A stretch of DNA of 64,000 nucleotides, taken from the NCBI GenBank assembly GCA_026874595.1, contig JAPPUL010000068.1, forward strand, positions 1,749,001 through 1,813,000, written 5' to 3'. The position numbers and the translations under genes were made by a program. Positions 17,078-25,094 of the stretch are shown here, piece after piece. A model generated the notes under the pieces. It saw only the letters and a program-made list of their open reading frames with translations. It had not been told where the DNA came from and did no database searches. The first letter of the stretch is position 1; each line of letters starts with the position of its first letter. The DNA comes from Sipunculus nudus (taxonomy: Eukaryota > Annelida > Sipuncula > Golfingiida > Sipunculidae).

Positions 17078-17722
17078 ATGATTAATAGCAAAAGGGTACT
17101 TTTGATGGTTTTAATAGTTGGCCTTACCTTAGCGGCTATTTATTGTAAAAAGTCAACTGATGCATCTGATGTAAATAGTGTAAATGATGTATCTGATGTA
17201 TCTGATGTAAAGGATAGTAAAGTTAAAAGGACTACAGATAGTGAACTTGGGATAAGTACTATACGGTCTGAGAGTTTATTTGACGAGACGCTTACTACTC
17301 CTGGTGTTAATTATATTGGTAAAGCACCTGGTGCAGGTAATAAGAAGTTTGGAAGGGCATTTGAGAACGCGCCACCTATGATACCACATAGTGTAAACGG
17401 GCTTTTACCTATAAAAAAGGGTGGCAATACTTGTCTAAATTGCCATATGCCTTCTGAGCAAGATCTTAAGGTAGCCAAGCTTCCAACAGCTACGCTAATA
17501 TCTACTACTCATATTTCTGAGTTAGATGCAAGAAGCCTAAAGGGGAAGTTAAATAAGGCCTTTTTCAATTGTTCACAATGCCATGCACCTCAAGCTGATT
17601 TAGCTGAGGCTAAGAGTAATAAATTTGCACCTTTGTTTAGATCTGAGATGTCTAAGTCTAAATCTACATTAAAAATAAAAACTGTCCCTTTTGCAAAGTC
17701 TTCTAGGAAGAATGTAAGATAG
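17078..17722 (+). CDS. napB: diheme cytochrome NapB
   Basis: A 214-aa periplasmic electron-transfer subunit that passes electrons to NapA. Two c-type heme motifs are present: CLNCH at 119-123 and CSQCH at 165-169. H104 (in MIPHSV) and H145 (in STTHIS) are plausible distal ligands. Residues 1-22 form a signal peptide; Cys23 follows an imperfect lipobox. Residues 30-48 are a low-complexity DV-rich run made of short repeats (DVSDVSDV), an insertion not needed by the fold. It starts 83 bp after napA behind a GGAGA ribosome site. The C-terminal tail (about 185-214) is Lys/Ser-rich and longer than usual. Confidence 0.93.
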   Translation: MINSKRVLLMVLIVGLTLAAIYCKKSTDASDVNSVNDVSDVSDVKDSKVKRTTDSELGISTIRSESLFDETLTTPGVNYIGKAPGAGNKKFGRAFENAPPMIPHSVNGLLPIKKGGNTCLNCHMPSEQDLKVAKLPTATLISTTHISELDARSLKGKLNKAFFNCSQCHAPQADLAEAKSNKFAPLFRSEMSKSKSTLKIKTVPFAKSSRKNVR

Positions 17723-17743
17723 TTTATGGGATTTTTAAGTATT

Positions 17744-18361
17744 ATGGATATAATGTGGTAAAGGCTTTTCCATTATTATTATTGTGGGCAATGTAGCGCT
17801 AAATTTGTATGAGGGGAAGAAGTTATCTGGACAGATAAAGAGGATAATACCTTTGGTAGTGTTTTAGAATTTGTTTATTATGGTCTTATTTATATAGCTA
17901 GGTCTTTTAGGTATGTAGAGGTATATAGTATTAATTCTAAAAGATTTATTAAGCCTATAAAGTTATCAACTATATTTAAGGGATATTTCAAAGGTATTTT
18001 TTATTGACTTATCACAGAATAAAAAGAAAGTTATTATTGTTAACTTATTAATAGAGGGGTTCTTAAGGTTTTAGAATGTGGGAATGTCGATAAGGTTTAG
18101 TAACTTGATTATAAGGCTAAGTATATTTTAATTGGGGGTGATAACAGGTACCTTATACTCGGTAGGTTTAAGTTCGTCTACAAAGTTATTAGGCTTCTTT
18201 ATTAGTGGGGGTATTATTATAATTAATCTTAGTTTAGCTAGTATTTTTATATATTAAAGGGACGTATTGTCAGTTTAAATTACATTTATTTTGTTGGTGA
18301 CAATACTATTCTTAGTGGGAATGGTGATAATAAACTTATATTATGGAGGTTAAAAGGATGA
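17744..18361 (+). pseudogene. napL: napL pseudogene (WD40-like protein)
   Basis: Fragments in different frames: VIWTDKEDNTFGSVLEFVYYG and YIARSFRYVEVYSINSKRF (from 17822), FIDLSQNKKKVIIVN (about 17995-18045), RGVLKVLECGNVDKV (about 18054-18100), and GDNTILSGNGDNKLILWRL at the 3' end. These are beta-propeller/WD40 blades. Position between napB and napD and the propeller type match NapL of Campylobacterota nap operons. The last frame ends at TGA 18359-18361, overlapping the napD start as ATGA, the remains of translational coupling. Multiple stops and frameshifts make it non-functional. NapL is known to be dispensable for Nap assembly, so its loss is tolerable. Confidence 0.75.
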
Positions 18362-18699
18362 ATATATCTAGTGTTGTTGTAAGGACAAGGGTAGAGGATA
18401 AAGATAAGCTTATTGATATATTGAATGCCAGTGATATTTGTGAGGTTCATTATCATGATGACATAGGTCAGATTATAGTTATTATAGAGGGTAAGGATGT
18501 ATTGGAGGAGGTAGCAAAGTTACAAAAGCTTGAAAAGATGGACTATGTTATGTCAGCCAATTTATTTTATACATATACTGAGGATGAGTTAGCTAACATT
18601 ATGGAGGAGTTTAAGAAGGCTGAGGATTCTGCAGTAGGTTTATTAAATAGCGATTTACCTGCTGAGTTTATAAAGTATTCAGGTAAGCCTAATTTATAG
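18358..18699 (+). CDS. napD: NapD, chaperone for NapA maturation
   Basis: A 113-aa cytoplasmic protein with the small ferredoxin-like fold of NapD: MNISSVVVRTRVEDKDKLID, IIVIIEGKDV and VMSANLFYTY. NapD binds the twin-arginine signal of NapA and holds it back until cofactor loading is complete. An in-frame ATG lies at 18343, but GGAGG at 18345-18349 is placed as the ribosome site for ATG 18358, where the family's MNISS start lies, so I prefer 18358. The C-terminal 25 residues (EEFKKAEDSAVGLLNSDLP...) extend past the core fold. It overlaps the 3' end of decayed napL. Confidence 0.9.
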   Translation: MNISSVVVRTRVEDKDKLIDILNASDICEVHYHDDIGQIIVIIEGKDVLEEVAKLQKLEKMDYVMSANLFYTYTEDELANIMEEFKKAEDSAVGLLNSDLPAEFIKYSGKPNL

Positions 18700-18954
18700 C
18701 TGAAGCTACGCACATTGTATAGTTTACTGTGGTGTAGTCTTCTTATGTAGCTAACCCTTATATATCACTTCCTGCTTTATTCTATAGGAAGTTAATAAGG
18801 CAAGTGCCTGATCTGGCTTTTAATTTCAATTAGACCTAACTTCAGGTAATAAATAACAAATTTCTTAATACAAATATATTACAGTTATCTTAGGACAATT
18901 GTTATCTAAAATATTAGAGTGATATTTATATAATGTTTATTTAGGTGTAGTGCT

Positions 18955-19196
18955 AAGAGTAGCAGCCAACTTGATATAGATATGTCTAAGTTGGAGAAGG
19001 TTATTTTTCTTAATAGGTAGAGCAATAATATTGGTCTTCAATATGGGTATTTTATTATAGTGATGGTAGAGGTGGCGAAAGGATAAAGAATGTTGTTCAA
19101 GTTTGGTATAAGAAGCCTATTGTAACGTAGACAGTGCCTTTAAAGAAGTTTTACAAAAGCGAAGAAGTATCACCAAGACTATTTTTAAAAGACTAG
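18955..19196 (+). pseudogene. decayed gene fragment of unknown origin
   Basis: Readable pieces are SQLDIDMSKLEKVIFLNR, NIGLQYGY, then in another frame YYSDGRGGERIKNVVQVWYKK and KKFYKSEEVSPRLFLKD, separated by a TAG, a frameshift and another TAG, ending at 19194-19196. The peptide texture is protein-like and continuous, but I do not recognise the family. It lies just after the nap cluster. Confidence 0.45.
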
Positions 19197-19481
19197 CTTA
19201 GAATACTTTTTATTTACTTTATTAGAACAATTAATAATCATAATTATAAGTTTATTTTTATCTTGTAACTATTTATAAGGATTATAATCATTGTCATTCT
19301 TTTTATTATTTTTGCATTGCTTTTTGGATGGTAGTCTCCTTTCATTTAGGTAGTTATAGTACCTTGTCATTAGCGTATATGTTAATTTTGTCTAATCAGC
19401 TCCTAAGTTTTAAAATACTTGCTGATATGGGTTGCTAACAACTCATTTAATAGTATTATAGGAATAGCTAACATGTTATTC

Positions 19482-20396
19482 TTACCCAAATCTATCATAT
19501 AGAATAAAATCGTTTAAATCAAATTCGTCTATAATGCGACCTTCAATACGAGGGTCTGAATAAGAAACTTTTATCTTAGGAAATCCTAATGACTCGGGGC
19601 CATGAACCGGAGACTTGGACTTGGCCATATATTCGAATTTATACTTTCGGCTTTCCTTTGGAAGCAGACCCTTAATACCCTCTTTAAGAGCATCATACAT
19701 TGTTTTATCTGGCCAGTTATCTGGCCAGTTATTAGGCAATTCAAATTGTATATCTTTAGCAAAGACATTGCCAATATTCTCAATAACTACAGTAAATTTA
19801 CGCTCATAACGCGCTCCTTTCATAATAGTCTTTACATTAAGTTTTGGATAGACGGCACGTCTGCTTCTTAGATCGCTAATTTCATAGTGGTCCATTGGGC
19901 TTGATTTAAAGTTATAGCGTTTATAATACTTATTATCAGATGCCTGGTGAGGAGTATTATAAGATTTAGGTATGTCAATCACATATAAAGACTTGCCATT
20001 TCCGTTATCAATTTGGATAATTTCATAACTTATAGGAGGAGTTATATTACTACTAATTACGTTATCTAACCATTCTCTCATATTTAGCTTATTATCTATA
20101 CCCTCATCTATCTTTTCTGGCAGATGTTTTTTATCTTTATCTTTATTGCCATACTCTTTTACTCCGTATATAATCATCCCACCATCAGAATTAGCAAATG
20201 CCGAAACGTCTTTAGCTATTTCCTTTTTAGATGCTTCCTTTGGCTTATTATTATTGTCAATTAGTGCCTGACTACTTTTATACTCTAAATGTAAGCTTTC
20301 TTGGACCTTGTTTCTAATAAGGCTTTCAATTTCATCTTTTGTTTTTGCTACTTTTGTTTTTGCTACTTTTCTTTCTGGCATGTTTGGGTTTGCCAT
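19482..20396 (-). CDS. AlbA_2 (Schlafen-like) domain protein
   Basis: 304 aa. Residues about 25-160 form an AlbA_2 domain: VQESLHLEYKSSQ, then KEIAKDVSAFANSDGGMIIYGVKE, YVIDIPKSYNTPHQA and YYKRYNFKSSPM. Such domains occur in putative transcription regulators and in some defence or Schlafen-type nucleases; the Glu-x-Lys (E37-x-K39) element is part of the family motif. Residues about 175-304 look like an all-beta domain with no clear match. Two short in-frame tandem duplications lie in it: AKTKVAKTK near the N-terminus and NWPDNWPD near residue 225. Alone on its strand between the nap remnant and a lipoprotein gene. A role in phage defence is possible but not shown. Confidence 0.75.
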   Translation of the reverse strand: MANPNMPERKVAKTKVAKTKDEIESLIRNKVQESLHLEYKSSQALIDNNNKPKEASKKEIAKDVSAFANSDGGMIIYGVKEYGNKDKDKKHLPEKIDEGIDNKLNMREWLDNVISSNITPPISYEIIQIDNGNGKSLYVIDIPKSYNTPHQASDNKYYKRYNFKSSPMDHYEISDLRSRRAVYPKLNVKTIMKGARYERKFTVVIENIGNVFAKDIQFELPNNWPDNWPDKTMYDALKEGIKGLLPKESRKYKFEYMAKSKSPVHGPESLGFPKIKVSYSDPRIEGRIIDEFDLNDFILYDRFG

Positions 20397-20461
20397 TATA
20401 TTCTTCCTTGTCGTTATCTATATTTTATTAATAAGCATATATCTAAAACTATTGTATTAAA

Positions 20462-20596
20462 ATAATAGTCATTCTTTTATAGTAAGTATAATTAGCTTAT
20501 TAACTATTTAATAGGCTTTTGAAGAACTATAAGTTAAACTATAAGTTATAGAAAAATACTTGCCTAATTTCTTAAGTTTTTGTTAACTTAAGCTAA
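20462..20596. repeat. dispersed AT-rich repeat, copy 2
   Basis: Second copy of the 12302-12423 repeat, in the same orientation. It is longer by an internal tandem duplication (AACTATAAGTT twice, near 20525-20548). It lies directly upstream of the AlbA_2 gene and downstream of a lipoprotein pseudogene, both minus strand. Confidence 0.85.
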
Positions 20597-20628
20597 TAAT
20601 AAGCTAAGAAAGACAAACCTTAATTTTC

Positions 20629-21111
20629 CTACTCTGTACTAAGATCTTTATACTCACCGACGGCATCGCAGCTCTTTTTCATTGCTGCCTTCGTTTTTTT
20701 GTCCTCAGCAGCATTGCCAGATTTATATGCATAAGTTACTACCTCGCCTGTTGTACATGATGCCAAAACCTTTTTTTGACTACAGCTACGATTTGATTTA
20801 AACTTGCTTTCAGGTAGTTCCTTCTTGCGAATATCCCCTTCTCTTCCCCTATTGCTAGCTTCACTTTTATACCCTACTCTTGCGCTCTCCTCAAGAGCCT
20901 GACAAATGGTCTTTGTAACATTTTCAGTACAAGAAACAGTAATATCTTTTTTAGTAGGATTCCCTTTCTCATCAAGGCCTTTTCCTTCAATAGTACATGC
21001 TCCAACACTTAAATTATCTGTCTTATCTCCCTTACAACTTATTAGAAAAAAGCTTTAAAATAAAGTTGTAATGGCTAAAAACAATCTCATTTGATAATCT
21101 CTTAGATTCAT
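20629..21111 (-). pseudogene. small Cys-rich lipoprotein gene, stop in signal peptide
   Basis: From ATG at 21111 the 160-codon frame begins MNLRDYQMRLFLAITTLF, meets TAA at 21055-21057, and continues SFFLISCKGDK, a signal peptide with a lipobox (LISC). The mature part has six or more Cys (GACTIEG, VSCTENVTKTICQAL, RSCSQKK, ASCTTGE, KSCDAVG) and ends at 20629. A second ATG at 21090 is a possible alternative start. The stop removes the signal, so the protein cannot be exported as written. Spacing of Cys and size resemble the intact lipoprotein at 31954-32400, so the two may be distant relatives. Confidence 0.75.
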
Positions 21112-21133
21112 AATTAAATACCTCACTATATCG

Positions 21134-21754
21134 TTAAAAGCTAAAAACAATGCTACTCCCTGTTATCAATGCAGGGGTAAAGCTAAGGTCTTTTGCATGA
21201 AATCCAACGTCTAAAGATATTCCAGCTGATTTTGTTAACATAATAATTATTCCAACACTGGCTCCCCAGGAGGCAAAGACTCTCTTAAAAATAGTCCCCT
21301 TTTTATATCTATCGTGAGTAAGCCCAACTCCCGCCTTCACACTAAGCGTAGGGGTTACTATAGGTGTTCCAAATAAGTTATAACCATATAGGGTCATTAG
21401 AAAGTGAAAAGTATTTGAGTCTGTATTTAGTCCAAGTCCTGCTCCTATTGAAAAGTTATCTAATACAAGGTAGGAAAAGAAGGCTTCAAGCCCAATGGCA
21501 TAGTCAGGGAGAAAATAAAGATTTCCTATAGCTCCTACAACCATCTTCCCTTGTTTAAAAGGAGTTTCACTTGTTGCCTTTTGCGATTCTAATTTTGCCT
21601 CTATGGAGTGTAATTTTGCCTTTTTGGAGTGTAATTTTGCCTCTTTGGAGTGTAATGTTGAATGCGTTAATATAACAACAATAAATATTAAACTAAATTT
21701 TATTACATACTTCTTTATTAAGTTTATGTTTTTATAATCTTTTAATCTTTGCAT
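21134..21754 (-). CDS. predicted outer-membrane beta-barrel protein
   Basis: 206 aa. A basic start and hydrophobic stretch (residues about 14-31) form a signal peptide. Next come three tandem copies of a seven-residue unit (LHSKEAK, LHSKKAK, LHSIEAK), then a beta-rich region from about residue 66 with alternating small and aromatic residues and the closing strand GSSIVFSF. A terminal Phe is the usual barrel-assembly signal in diderm bacteria. Eight strands is a reasonable guess. Last gene of the TetR-controlled operon, 40 bp after the oxidoreductase. Function unknown; it could be a porin or a lipid-related membrane protein. Confidence 0.65.
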   Translation of the reverse strand: MQRLKDYKNINLIKKYVIKFSLIFIVVILTHSTLHSKEAKLHSKKAKLHSIEAKLESQKATSETPFKQGKMVVGAIGNLYFLPDYAIGLEAFFSYLVLDNFSIGAGLGLNTDSNTFHFLMTLYGYNLFGTPIVTPTLSVKAGVGLTHDRYKKGTIFKRVFASWGASVGIIIMLTKSAGISLDVGFHAKDLSFTPALITGSSIVFSF

Positions 21755-21794
21755 TTTTGTTTCCTCCTATAGTTATCCCTTTAGTTATCCCTTC

Positions 21795-23495
21795 TTATAA
21801 GGTCTTTTTTTCTATAATATTGTTTTGTATCTTTTTTTTAGTTGAAGTAAAATAGGTTAGTTGTATTAGCAGAAAAAGTGCTAGCTTTGAAAACCATCTG
21901 TTAAAAGCTCCTGCAAAAGAGCCTGCAAATATCCCGCCAAGCATTGAAGGGGCAACACCTACAGAAAAAATGTCAGAACCCGATATATATAGATTCTTAA
22001 TCTTTGTATATACCCTATTTAAATATTTAGCTTTATAACGCTTAGGAACAACAGGTATCCCATAACACATACCCTTAGCTCTGCTTAGAAAATATTCATT
22101 GGATAAAGGCGTTGATACCTCTTTATAATCCACTAAGGCTTTAAAGCCTGGAATGTTCTTTTCTACCAAATTAAGAAGTTTCTCTGTTACCTTTTCTTTA
22201 AACGCTATATATTCATCACCTCTTTTTTTCCAATCAGTACCATGCCACTTTTTATATTGGTCATAATTAATATTACAAACCGCCATTATCTCAGCTGTAT
22301 GACTTTTTGAGCCACTGTCTTTTAATGAAGGGAAACTAAGAAATGCTCCTATCTCATCATCATCATTAAACAAATTATTATTAGAGTTTTTTACATGATC
22401 AAAGCTTGGGTGAAACCAATAATTCTCCCCTTTTATACCAAGACTCTCAGGACTTTCTTTAAGGCCAACATAAAGTGTAAGAAAACTATGACCTGTTACA
22501 AACTCCTCAATCTCAGGATGAATAGCCTCTTTTAAAAGAACTCTAAAAGTATTATAGGCTCCCACATTTGAAATAATCTTTTTTGCATAAATAACCTTCT
22601 CATCCTTAGATCGTACATTCTTTACTCTAACTCCTATCGCTTTGTCATCCTTTACAATAATCTCTTTAACTTCATGATTAGTAAGGCACTTGCCTTCATG
22701 CTTTTCTATAGTCGGTATAATACTATTTGCAAGAGCTGATCCCCCTCCAGAAGGATAATAGCTACCTCTATAATAATGAAAAAAGATAAGGCTATGGGCA
22801 CCCAGCATGGCTTTATTAGGGGCAACGCCATAATCAGGCCATAAAGATACTAAAACAGCTTTTAATCGCTCATCTTTAAATCGCATATCTAAATAGTCTT
22901 TTACCGTTGAGTAACATTGTTTTCTAAGACCAAATAGAAAACCAAGAGTGTTGAATATCGTAAAGGGGAGTTTAAGCATTAGAGGCATATGTCGTTCTGT
23001 TATTAAGGACGTTAAATAAAATCGTGTCAATCTAATTGTTCTAAAATGCTTAATGATTGCACTTTTCTCTTTTGGGAAAGCTTTAATTAAATCTTCTTTA
23101 TATTCTCTTTCATTTGAAGGAGCGTTGAACTTGAAATCAGGATAAACGTAGTGGTCAAAGTGATAAGGCATTTTATGCCACTTAAGTCTACCCTCTGTAA
23201 TATAGTAAAATGCCCTCCCAATTAATCCAAGTTGGGCAATCTCCCCCACGTAATGTATTCCTACATCAAAGCTATATTTTCCCTTTCTCTTAAACTCATG
23301 CGTTTGCCCGCCTAAGGTCCAATGTTTTTCTAGAATAAGAACTTTTTTCTTTCTAAAAAACTTTGATAAAACAGCTCCAGCTGTAAGTCCTCCTATCCCT
23401 GAGCCAATTATAATGGCATCATAGGGTTCTTTTGAATTTTCATTTAAATCTATTTCCTTTTTTACTTGCTCTTCTTTTCTTACTTGCTCTTCCAT
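21795..23495 (-). CDS. FAD-dependent phytoene desaturase/retinol saturase-like oxidoreductase
   Basis: 566 aa. The N-terminal Rossmann motif DAIIIGSGIGGLTAGAVLSK (residues 26-45) binds FAD and is followed by LEKHWTLGGQTHEF. The C-terminal end carries YISGSDIFSVGVAPSMLGG, the second FAD-contact block. This is the pattern of the CrtI/RetSat group, which reduces or desaturates long isoprenoids. A bacterial substrate cannot be deduced. A hydrophobic C-terminal tail (about 530-552) may associate with membrane. The N-terminus has a small duplicated charged segment (EEQVRKEEQVKKE). It lies 33 bp after tetR in the same operon, so TetR probably controls it. Confidence 0.85.
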   Translation of the reverse strand: MEEQVRKEEQVKKEIDLNENSKEPYDAIIIGSGIGGLTAGAVLSKFFRKKKVLILEKHWTLGGQTHEFKRKGKYSFDVGIHYVGEIAQLGLIGRAFYYITEGRLKWHKMPYHFDHYVYPDFKFNAPSNEREYKEDLIKAFPKEKSAIIKHFRTIRLTRFYLTSLITERHMPLMLKLPFTIFNTLGFLFGLRKQCYSTVKDYLDMRFKDERLKAVLVSLWPDYGVAPNKAMLGAHSLIFFHYYRGSYYPSGGGSALANSIIPTIEKHEGKCLTNHEVKEIIVKDDKAIGVRVKNVRSKDEKVIYAKKIISNVGAYNTFRVLLKEAIHPEIEEFVTGHSFLTLYVGLKESPESLGIKGENYWFHPSFDHVKNSNNNLFNDDDEIGAFLSFPSLKDSGSKSHTAEIMAVCNINYDQYKKWHGTDWKKRGDEYIAFKEKVTEKLLNLVEKNIPGFKALVDYKEVSTPLSNEYFLSRAKGMCYGIPVVPKRYKAKYLNRVYTKIKNLYISGSDIFSVGVAPSMLGGIFAGSFAGAFNRWFSKLALFLLIQLTYFTSTKKKIQNNIIEKKTL

Positions 23496-23528
23496 TATAA
23501 TCTCCTTAAATATAAAATTAAGTCCAAC

Positions 23529-24104
23529 TTATCTTACAATTCTAAAATAAGCACTCATTAACTCTTTAATAGCAGTATCACTATAAGCTTTAAATGCGTC
23601 TTCTACAACCGCAAAATAAGTTAAAAGACCTTCAATAGATCCATATATTATTAATGGCACAATATCTATATTTAGGTCTTTTCTATATATTGTTTCTTTT
23701 ATGCCATAATTTAGTATGTCAGCAATTATGGTAATAATATCTACTCTAACATCCATAATCCCACTTTGAAGATTATCTTGTATAGAAACAACCTTGACTA
23801 AAAAAACCTTAAGTAAAGCATTATTATCCTCAAAAACACTTATTATATGCTTTACAAGAACTTGCATTTGCTCATCCGGATTTTTTAGCAACGCTATTTC
23901 TTTCTTAATCTCAGGTACAGTATTATCCCAGAGCCTCTTGAAAATTTGTACTAGTAAATCAGCTTTATTTTCAAAATGGCGATATATTGTACCTTCACTT
24001 ATTCCTGCTTCCTTTGCTATGAGCTTTGTCGTAGCCCTGTCAAAACCATATTTCCCAAAAACATTAATGGCTTTTTGTAAGATAATTTCTTTTTTATTAT
24101 TCAT
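23529..24104 (-). CDS. TetR-family transcriptional repressor
   Basis: 191 aa. N-terminal TetR DNA-binding domain: ILQKAINVFGKYGFDRATTKLIAKEAGISEGTIYRHFENKADLL (about residues 8-51), with the helix-turn-helix around IAKEAGISEGTIYRHF. The remaining helical region would bind a ligand, likely hydrophobic given the neighbouring lipid/isoprenoid-type oxidoreductase. It is the second gene of the operon, 34 bp after DUF2141. A 6-4-6 inverted repeat in front of the operon is its likely operator, implying autoregulation. Confidence 0.93.
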   Translation of the reverse strand: MNNKKEIILQKAINVFGKYGFDRATTKLIAKEAGISEGTIYRHFENKADLLVQIFKRLWDNTVPEIKKEIALLKNPDEQMQVLVKHIISVFEDNNALLKVFLVKVVSIQDNLQSGIMDVRVDIITIIADILNYGIKETIYRKDLNIDIVPLIIYGSIEGLLTYFAVVEDAFKAYSDTAIKELMSAYFRIVR

Positions 24105-24138
24105 AATCTATTCTAACATAAAAAATGGTATACTTTGT

Positions 24139-24636
24139 TTAATAATCTACATCATCTTTATCATCTGCATCATCTTCTCTGTTTAATAAAGATATTTTAA
24201 CATCAATATCTTTATTTACTTTAAACTTGCATTCGTCAAAATTAGGTCCTCTAAAAAGAGGCTTGTAACTTGCAAAAAAACCATAAGGTTCTTTTGGGCC
24301 AAAGATACCCTTATTAAGTTTTCCATCATCATTTATGTCTTCAAAAACCTTAATCCCATAAACCCCTTCAGGCACTATAAACTCAAAAGAAACACTCTTC
24401 TTTGAGATTTGATTTGCATCTATCTTAAGCCTACTTACTGTATCTTCCTCATCCCAATTACTTTTGTCTTTTAACGCAATGTAAAGGCTATGTTTTCCTG
24501 TTAAGCCATGAACCACCCCGCTAATCTTATATTCTTTTTTAGCATCCATACTTTCTGCTCCTAGAAAAGTGAATACAATAGCTAATGCTATAATAAAATT
24601 TGTTTTCATCATTTTAACCTCTTTTTTAACATTCAT
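24139..24636 (-). CDS. DUF2141 secreted protein
   Basis: 165 aa. Signal peptide (about residues 9-32, ending ESMDAKKE) and the DUF2141 domain: ISGVVHGLTGKHSLYIALKD, then VPEGVYGIKVFEDINDDGKLNKGIFGPKEPYGF. The DxNDDGKLNKG loop resembles a calcium-binding turn. DUF2141 proteins are exported and often sit near carotenoid or lipid genes; biochemical role unknown. First gene of the operon; the start is supported by GGAG 8 nt upstream. The C-terminus is Asp-rich (DDADDKDDVD). Confidence 0.85.
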   Translation of the reverse strand: MNVKKEVKMMKTNFIIALAIVFTFLGAESMDAKKEYKISGVVHGLTGKHSLYIALKDKSNWDEEDTVSRLKIDANQISKKSVSFEFIVPEGVYGIKVFEDINDDGKLNKGIFGPKEPYGFFASYKPLFRGPNFDECKFKVNKDIDVKISLLNREDDADDKDDVDY

Positions 24637-24651
24637 TGTCCATCTCCAAAT

Positions 24652-24667
24652 AAGTGATTACTCACTT
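24652..24667. promoter_or_regulatory. probable TetR operator
   Basis: AAGTGA-TTAC-TCACTT, a perfect 6-4-6 inverted repeat 15 bp upstream of the DUF2141 start, between the putative promoter and the ribosome site. Position and symmetry fit a TetR-family operator. Confidence 0.65.
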
Positions 24668-24676
24668 GGTTTAAGT

Positions 24677-24703
24677 AATGTATAAAATGTTAACATAAGT
24701 CAA
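24677..24703 (-). promoter_or_regulatory. putative promoter of the TetR operon
   Basis: On the minus strand TTGACT (24698-24703) and TACATT (24677-24682) lie 15 bp apart, a somewhat short spacing. The operator at 24652-24667 would cover the expected start site. Confidence 0.35.
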
Positions 24704-25094
24704 GAGTTTTTTAATCTTTTTTCTAATAGTTATTAGGTATATTTTATTTTGATATCCTTAGAAGCCTATTTAGTAAATGTATAGGCCAAATGAAGTGTTT
24801 AAGAAAATATTTATAAAAAGTAATTATATAAAATGTATTGTCCCGTTTTAAGAATTTAAAAAGGATTTAAATAAGAGAAATAAGTAAGTAATCAATTACC
24901 TATTTGCTATGAATATTCTATTTGTTAGGAACTGCTTTAATATTTTAGATAAATAGTATTTTATGGCTAATAAGGTGCTCTAAGGGAGAATAGATAATAA
25001 TACATAACATTAAGCGTTATTTATCTTCATTGCGAAGAAGTAGTTTAAGGTTTTTTTTTTATTTAGTTTTTGGTAAGCTTGTGCTAAAGAATTA
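24704..25094. other. intergenic stretch between the TetR operon promoter and gdh
   Basis: About 390 bp without a gene. Minus-strand transcription from the dehydrogenase gene must end here, but I see only a weak stem (ATAAC/GTTAT around 25001-25019) and a T-run at 25053-25062 on the + strand, so no confident terminator. Confidence 0.4.

Noticed and set aside
19433-19443. GGGTTGCTAAC also occurs in the first partial spacer (positions 15-25), hinting at self-targeting
   Set aside because: Only 11 bases match and the flanks differ, which is too short for a protospacer.
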